The position numbers and the translations under genes were made by a program. Positions 60,170 through 64,000 of a stretch of DNA of 64,000 nt are shown piece by piece (position 1 is the first letter of the stretch; each line of letters opens with the position of its first letter). The notes under the pieces were generated by a model. That model was not told the DNA's origin. It was given only the letters and a program-made list of their open reading frames with translations, and did not search any database. The stretch spans positions 14,624,469-14,688,468 of the forward strand of contig NC_088112.1 in assembly GCF_036370855.1 (NCBI RefSeq), written 5' to 3'. The stretch comes from Dromaius novaehollandiae. Lineage: Eukaryota > Chordata > Aves > Casuariiformes > Dromaiidae.

Positions 60170-61057
60170 TCACTGAGATGATAACATAATCTGTTTTTTG
60201 AACTTTAGCTGCCTTGAAGTTATAATTATTTGGTCCCCAAGGAGTTGTTTGATATAGGATTTTGTTTTTTCATGTAGTTCTGCCTGCCTTAGTAACAGCT
60301 TTTGAAAAAAGGAAATGGCAGATGTCAGTATTGTGGTAGTGGGGGCCTGCAAAGAAGCAGTGTTGCTAACAAGGAAACTAGACAAGCATTTTAGTTTAAG
60401 CTTAATGGTGGTAGTTGGCATCCTCCAATCCTGTTGATGGTTGTTCTCAGCGACTGGCTGAACTCACTTCAAGTTTGGAGGACTCCTAAAGAGATTACCC
60501 TCAGAGAGATGTTGGACATGAAGTTACTTTACTGGCAGCAATGTTGGTATCCCTGTGCTTTGGCGTTCTAGACCCTGGTGGTTGTATTGAGATGCCTGAA
60601 AGAGATAGGAACAGAGAAGATGGGCAACTCAGAATTACATCTCCTTCTTGCACAGAGGGTAGGTATGGAGTACATGAGTTTGAATTTGAGACCACAAGAA
60701 ACCTGTAGAGCTGATAGTCTTGTCTGCTAGTGACTTCTCTGGCTGTATGTCTTCATTAACACTGTCAATGAAACATAGCAGTTCTGAGGTCAAAATATTG
60801 ATTTTAAGATTTCTGCTTCTCCCGTGGCTTGTGGTCAGTGGGGTATTTTTCAACAGTTGCTTGATCTCAGTTGATTTATTCTCTGAATCTTCTGTGTTGA
60901 TCTTTGTTGGGGTGTGGTATAGAGCAGGACTAAGACATCTAGCAAGGAGTGAATTACAGTGTACTAGATTAAACTCAAGGGTCATCATCAGTAAATCTTT
61001 CTTTTGTGGATGATAAGTGGAAGAATCAAAGAAATACAGACATTTTAGACTCTCCAT
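60170..61057 (-). pseudogene. Frame-broken, protein-like coding relic of unknown parent
   Basis: On the minus strand an ATG at 61057 opens 140 codons of convincingly protein-like sequence (for example NKSTEIKQLLKNTPLTTSHG, IDSVNEDIQPEKSLADK). Protein-like sequence then continues in a second frame (60695-60501, with QPPGSRTPKHRDTN). It goes on in a third frame across a stop codon, ending with 83 open codons at 60421-60170 (ISFFQKLLLRQAELHEKTKS). This succession of frames without obvious introns is what a decayed processed pseudogene looks like. I could not identify the parent; the Ser/Thr/Lys-rich, partly helical style suggests a cell-division or coiled-coil protein, but that is a guess. AG acceptor-like sites inside leave open a spliced gene. 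Confidence 0.35.
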
Positions 61058-64000
61058 GTGGATAATTTAAACAGCCTTACTAGGAACTGGCAAACTAACT
61101 TTTTTTGCCTTTGTGTATTTTTCACTTACAAAGGTGGTTGTATTTTCAATATGAAAGATATATTTCCTAAAAAAAAAAAGGAAGCTAACTCAGAAGTATT
61201 GTTTGCTTCAGTTGAAAACTAGCTTTTTAGTGGCTTTTTTTCTAAATCATCTATAAAGTCAGCTCAATTTCAAACTTTTAAATTTGAGTAGTTTCAGAAT
61301 GTATTAAAAGGCTTGTAATTAAGGAAGCTAGCTGGATTTTTTTAAAGTTAGAAATGTTATAATACCTTCCTCAATTTCCATCCACATTGAATTTAAAGTA
61401 GTCTTGTGTGAAGTAACAAATTTTGCACACCCCAATAACCTGCCTTATGGGCCATTCTCATTCTGTAAGTATTGAAGTTCATATTGAGCTTATACTGGAG
61501 AGCAGCAAAGCTTTTCAAAGGTGATAACACCGTGCCCTTGAATTGCTCTATGCATTGATTGTGTGAAGATGTGAGGATACTAAAGTATTCCGCTAAAACA
61601 ATCTTATTCAGGCTGAAAATATGCCAGTTGTTGTTCTCATTCTTTTTTCTCCTCTTCCTTCAGAGACATGGTGGCCTTTTGTGGCTGTAGCGGCATGAAG
61701 CAAATCAGATCCCTCAGCCTGATGAGCTACAGTTAATTTCTACAGTTGATACGTCACCGATCAGGGCAGATCATTAAGACAGAGGGCTGGGCTGGAGGGT
61801 ATTAATCGTCTCTCCATGCACTTCTGCTCTTCTCCATGTTCTACGGTCACAACAGAGAACGTGCATTACTGTAAACCAAGGTCTTGAGCAGCTGAGACTG
61901 TGGGCCTCAGCACAACCATATCAGAGGGGAAACTCTTGCTGACTTCCTGCCAGCTGACCCTGAAACTGGCTTCTGGCTCACACTGAGCCCCTAGCACCCT
62001 GAAGATGGAGGCTCGCTGGGGCGGGCCTGGCACTGAAATCACATGTGCATCTGGCGGCCGGGCTGGGAGCTGGAGTGCTGGCCGGAGCCAGCCTTGCACT
62101 GGAGGTGCGCGAACCCACTCTGCCTTCGCCAGGTCATGTTGCAAAGGTGCAGCAGAGCCTCCCAGCAACTGTCTGAATCTGAGCAGTTGGTGAGCCAAAC
62201 CATATGAGATGAAACACGGTCCTTAACTTCCATGGACCTTTCACTTCAGAGCTGCTAACAAATATTTAACGACTGAGTAGCTTTGACGTTCTCCTAACCA
62301 CTACTTATGCACCTTCCTTTGCTCCCTTGTCTAGGTCTTTTCCAGTTCCCTAAGCTTGTTCGCTGCTGGGTTGAGCCAATAGCTTTGCCATTTTAATGAG
62401 GAAGGAATGGTTTGCTAACCTCAACTTTGAGCATAAAAATGTTTATTTGCCTTGTTCATGACTACTGGAAGGAAATCCTTTAATTAAAGATTTGAGAGAC
62501 CAGGGAAAATACATGGGATGAACAAACTCAATTCACTTCTTGGTATATGTATAAATATGCACAGATTCAATGAACTGGTGATAGCACAGTAGATTTAATT
62601 CATGCAGTGAGAATTTAAAACATGGAAAAGAAAATCCAGGAAGGCTTCTCTGCCTAAATGATAAAAGTGGGACTAGAACAGAGATCAGTGTAAAAACTCA
62701 TGTCTTAGAAACATCTCTAGAATCACTGTTTACTTGACAAATAGAATCATTGCCCTTTGTTTGTCTTTGAGTATGCATTTAAATATTTTTAAAATATATA
62801 TAAAAGAAAATTAAAGAAAGAGGAAATATAGTTACAGAAATTTATGCAAGTTCTGTACTGTGATAATACAAGATAATGTTTATAAACTAATTGGTGATTT
62901 TGGAATCACCAAACTTGTACAAGATTTCCCTGAGTATTTACGAATTCACAGGAATTCAGCATCTCACAGGATCTGTAGGGCTCTGTGATGGAATGACAAA
63001 ATGAAGTGATCAATGTACAGTTAAAAAAAGCAATCCAGTGTAATGGCAATTTTAGTAAAGTTAAATAGACAGATGTGTTATTAATTGATTAATACATTTT
63101 TAATAATCTTCCGTTTCTGTAATGGAAACATAAGGCTCACCAGTTACAGGTTTCTCGACACATCAAGTGTCATGTAGTGCATCAAGGTAATACACAGCTG
63201 GTCCAAATAGCAAAGCTGAAATAGGGATGGAGAAACTAATGTCCAGAAATGGAAGAGCCGAGCTCCCCTGAAGCTCTCTGCAGTGGGGATCTGAGCCTAT
63301 GGATAATGGAGCACCTGTTTCCAAACGTCCGCATGCCCCACTCTGAGCCAAAATAACGGGGAATTGTGACTGTGGAGAATCACCATCTTCCTTTTAAGTA
63401 AATAACATTGTGATGTCCACAGCACTGAGACTGGAAGAGTCCTTTATGGAGTGTAGCGTGGGTATTTCCATTTTTGGAATAGTTTTGTCCTTTGTCACCT
63501 CAGCTTAAAGAAAGCCGTGTTTGGTAGGCTGCTCTTCCAGAAGTCCCCCGTTATCAAATACACCATGTTTTTCTCATGTTTGTATCAAGTCTTCTCACCA
63601 CCTGTTCCCTTCCCTACCATCTTTGTCCCAGATCTATTCTTGTATTGATTGTATTGATCAATACATTCCTGGATCCACAAAAATCTGACTCATAATTTAC
63701 AACTGCCTGTAAACTTTTTAGTTTCCTTATATGCCTCCAGAAATACTAACCAGGTTCTTTGTGCCTAGCTCCAGTTCTTGTCTTCAGTGAATATACCCCA
63801 GTGGGCTCAGGCAACCTTTCTGCAGGGGCTTTGGAAGCATCCTTTTCCATGCACTTTGTGCATTGCTCTTTGCAGTGTCTGTCAGTCACACACTCCGCTC
63901 ATTTTGTTCATTTATTCACATGGAATTCAAAGTACTTTGCATCAAAAATAATGAATAAGTAGCACAGGGTGGGGAGTTAAAAATAAGCTGTGACATGCTT
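61058..64000. other. Gene desert, block 6
   Basis: No gene is recognised. A GC-richer patch at about 61960-62200 has overlapping open frames on both strands and a GTGAG donor-like word at 62190, but no domain. The rest is AT-rich. Confidence 0.5.

Noticed and set aside
61980..62200. GC-richer patch with an ATG frame and a GTGAG donor-like end, considered as an exon
   Set aside because: There is no acceptor or promoter context, and opposing frames are equally open; the evidence is too weak.
1..64000. CRISPR arrays, operons, tRNA/rRNA genes, phage or plasmid modules
   Set aside because: None are visible. The tandem repeats have no uniform unique spacers, and the window has vertebrate genome architecture.

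Overview
The window is vertebrate nuclear DNA, most likely from a bird. It holds one unmistakable protein-coding gene, an intronless reading frame for the D1A-type dopamine receptor (DRD1, 451 residues, plus strand, 20269-21624). The reading frame matches the avian D1A length and sequence style as I remember it. The rest is AT-rich non-coding DNA with sparse, very old CR1-like and MIR-like relics, microsatellites and two sharply bounded CpG islands. There is no sign of prokaryotic organisation (no operons, no ribosome binding sites).

Layout. 1-5610 looks like the first intron of a minus-strand gene whose non-coding first exon ends in a good donor at 5611/5610 inside a CpG island (about 5500-6040). 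From vertebrate gene order, where SFXN1 lies head-to-head with DRD1, I infer SFXN1; none of its coding exons are present. Next to the donor lies a G-rich minisatellite of about 37-42 bp units (5041-5490). About 6.2-17.1 kb is the intergenic gap between the two divergent genes. It contains a 1 kb minisatellite of 20-22 bp units (10211-11176), a 54 bp Z-DNA tract and several purine/pyrimidine tracts. About 17.1-18.9 kb is the GC-rich, apparently TATA-less DRD1 promoter island, with a predicted non-coding exon 1 ending at 18116. An intron of about 2 kb leads to the coding exon. The DRD1 3' UTR probably ends near 23410-23440.

From there to 64 kb I see a gene desert. This fits the long DRD1-MSX2 interval of other vertebrates, which often holds distant enhancers. 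Several stretches with clustered homeodomain, POU or RFX-like words are offered as candidate conserved elements, but none can be confirmed without alignment. Two places hold protein-like fragments: a zinc-finger-like open frame at 47889-48149, and a frame-broken minus-strand coding relic at 60170-61057.

Regulatory reading. DRD1 and the presumed SFXN1 are transcribed away from each other from separate CpG islands about 12 kb apart, so a shared bidirectional promoter is unlikely. DRD1 output could be tuned by its GC-box promoter, upstream ORFs in the leader (whose inclusion depends on splice-site choice) and an AU-rich element in the 3' UTR. The most unusual non-genic structure is the 10.2-11.2 kb minisatellite: its unit embeds a STAT-type TTCNNNGAA word, and many copies also carry a kappa-B-like word. 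I found no clear undescribed multi-gene system.
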